From the NCBI GenBank assembly GCA_004134995.1, contig REGP01000004.1, positions 1 through 64,000 of the forward strand: a stretch of DNA of 64,000 nt, written 5' to 3'. This document shows positions 63,414 to 64,000 of this stretch, one piece after another; positions within the stretch are counted from its first letter, which is position 1; every line of letters begins with the position of its first letter. The notes beneath the pieces are model-generated. The model worked only from the letters and a program-made list of their open reading frames with translations, was not told where the DNA came from and searched no databases. Both the position numbers and the translations under genes were made by a program. This DNA comes from Oxalobacteraceae bacterium CAVE-383 (GTDB taxonomy: Bacteria > Pseudomonadota > Gammaproteobacteria > Burkholderiales > Burkholderiaceae_D).

Positions 63414-64000
63414 GTGATCGATAAAACCTTTGAGTCGTTACAGGCCGCGGTTGCCGATATTCATGACGGGGCGACCGTCATGATCGGCGGCTTCGGCAAT
63501 GCGGGCATGCCGGCGGCGCTGATCGACGCCCTGATCGATCAGGGCGCGCGCGATCTGACCATCGTCAACAACAATGCCGGCAACGGCGACACCGGACTGG
63601 CGGCGCTGATCAAGGCCAAACAAGTCCGGAAAATCATCTGTTCCTTCCCGCGCCAGGCCGATTCCTGGCATTTCGACAAGCTGTACCACGCCGGCGAAAT
63701 CGAGCTGGAACTGACGCCGCAAGGCAATCTGGCCGAGCGCATCCGCGCCGCCGGCGCCGGCATCGGCGGCTTTTTCACGCCGACCGGCTACGGCACGCTG
63801 CTGGCCGCAGGCAAGGAAACCCGCCTGATCGATGGCCGCCACTATGTGCTGGAAGCGCCGATCCACGCCGATTTCGCGCTGATCAAGGCGCTGCGCGGCG
63901 ACCGCTGGGGCAATCTGGTGTATCGCATGACGGCGCGCAACTTCGGACCGATCATGGCCTCGGCCGCCAAATGCACGATCGCGCAAGTCAGCGAAATCGT
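63414..64000 (+). CDS. pcaI: 3-oxoacid (3-oxoadipate) CoA-transferase subunit A, 5' part
   Basis: 195 codons are present before the right window edge. Reading from a GTG at 63414 with GGAGAGACAA upstream gives MIDKTFESLQAAVADIHDGA. CoA-transferase family I motifs follow: MIGGFGNAGMPAALIDAL, NNAGNGDTGLAALI, SFPRQADSW, GFFTPTGYGT. It activates 3-oxoadipate with succinyl-CoA in the beta-ketoadipate pathway. The facing PcaR-like regulator and operator support pcaI over other family members. The subunit B gene should follow outside the window. Confidence 0.9.
   Translation, partial: MIDKTFESLQAAVADIHDGATVMIGGFGNAGMPAALIDALIDQGARDLTIVNNNAGNGDTGLAALIKAKQVRKIICSFPRQADSWHFDKLYHAGEIELELTPQGNLAERIRAAGAGIGGFFTPTGYGTLLAAGKETRLIDGRHYVLEAPIHADFALIKALRGDRWGNLVYRMTARNFGPIMASAAKCTIAQVSEI

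Noticed and set aside
1-64000. CRISPR arrays, insertion sequences, prophage genes and tRNA genes
   Set aside because: I looked for spaced direct repeats, transposase motifs, phage structural genes and tRNA cloverleaf signatures in the gaps and saw none.

Overview
The window looks like chromosomal DNA of a GC-rich betaproteobacterium of the order Burkholderiales, most likely family Oxalobacteraceae (Herbaspirillum/Collimonas/Herminiimonas type). This is inferred from the 5S rRNA end, the gene order yebC-purD-(mscS)-hemF-nadD-rsfS-rlmH-maf-rng, the gltIJKL and dnaE neighbourhoods, and the protein families. It is mostly core genome. I see no insertion sequence, prophage, CRISPR array, integron or tRNA gene.

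Layout. 1-250: 3' end of a 5S rRNA gene (end of an rrn operon) with terminators. 0.3-3.2 kb, minus strand: PagL-like lipid A deacylase, SMP-30 lactonase and an M20 amidohydrolase. 3.3-10.4 kb, plus strand: six genes chained by start/stop overlaps, namely an Opp/Dpp-type transporter without a binding protein, a molybdopterin oxidoreductase and a predicted zinc aminopeptidase lipoprotein. 10.5-17 kb: fadD, thioesterase, Atm1-type exporter, LysR regulator, glutamate dehydrogenase. 17-21 kb: gltIJKL glutamate/aspartate uptake, preceded by a 508-bp region with a sigma-54-like promoter. 21-26.7 kb: pyrC, trhO, dnaE. 26.8-32.8 kb: lipopolysaccharide core block (two family 2 glycosyltransferases, O-antigen ligase, msbA, waaF). 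32.7-36.5 kb: DUF423 protein, Fur-controlled haem-degrading factor, chemoreceptor. 36.6-40 kb: ECF sigma/anti-sigma pair facing a cytochrome c, a Tat-exported metallophosphoesterase and a CuA-type cupredoxin. 40-48.7 kb: ModA-like protein and the housekeeping run rng to yebC. 48.9-55.9 kb: DMT transporter, quinone oxidoreductase, lipoprotein, pepN, fbp and small proteins. 55.9-60.9 kb: cyanide-insensitive-type cytochrome bd (cydAB plus DUF2474) opposite two multihaem cytochromes c. 61-64 kb: branched-chain amino acid-type binding protein, a PcaR-like IclR regulator, and the start of pcaI, cut by the window edge.

The most unusual signal is a pair of hairpin elements, at 26687-26823 and 61001-61142. 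Each has a 56-nt core that is 50/56 identical between copies. The core sits between long arms that are self-complementary within each copy but unrelated in sequence between copies. An inner 7-bp stem has a compensatory base-pair swap. A shared C/A mismatch becomes a G-U pair on the minus-strand RNA. Both copies sit exactly between convergent genes. This looks like a structured, possibly mobile or recurrent intergenic element.

The second candidate system is the ECF module at 36.6-40 kb. Two divergent promoter-like motifs with identical spacing tie the sigma factor to a periplasmic cytochrome / phosphoesterase / CuA-copper protein set.
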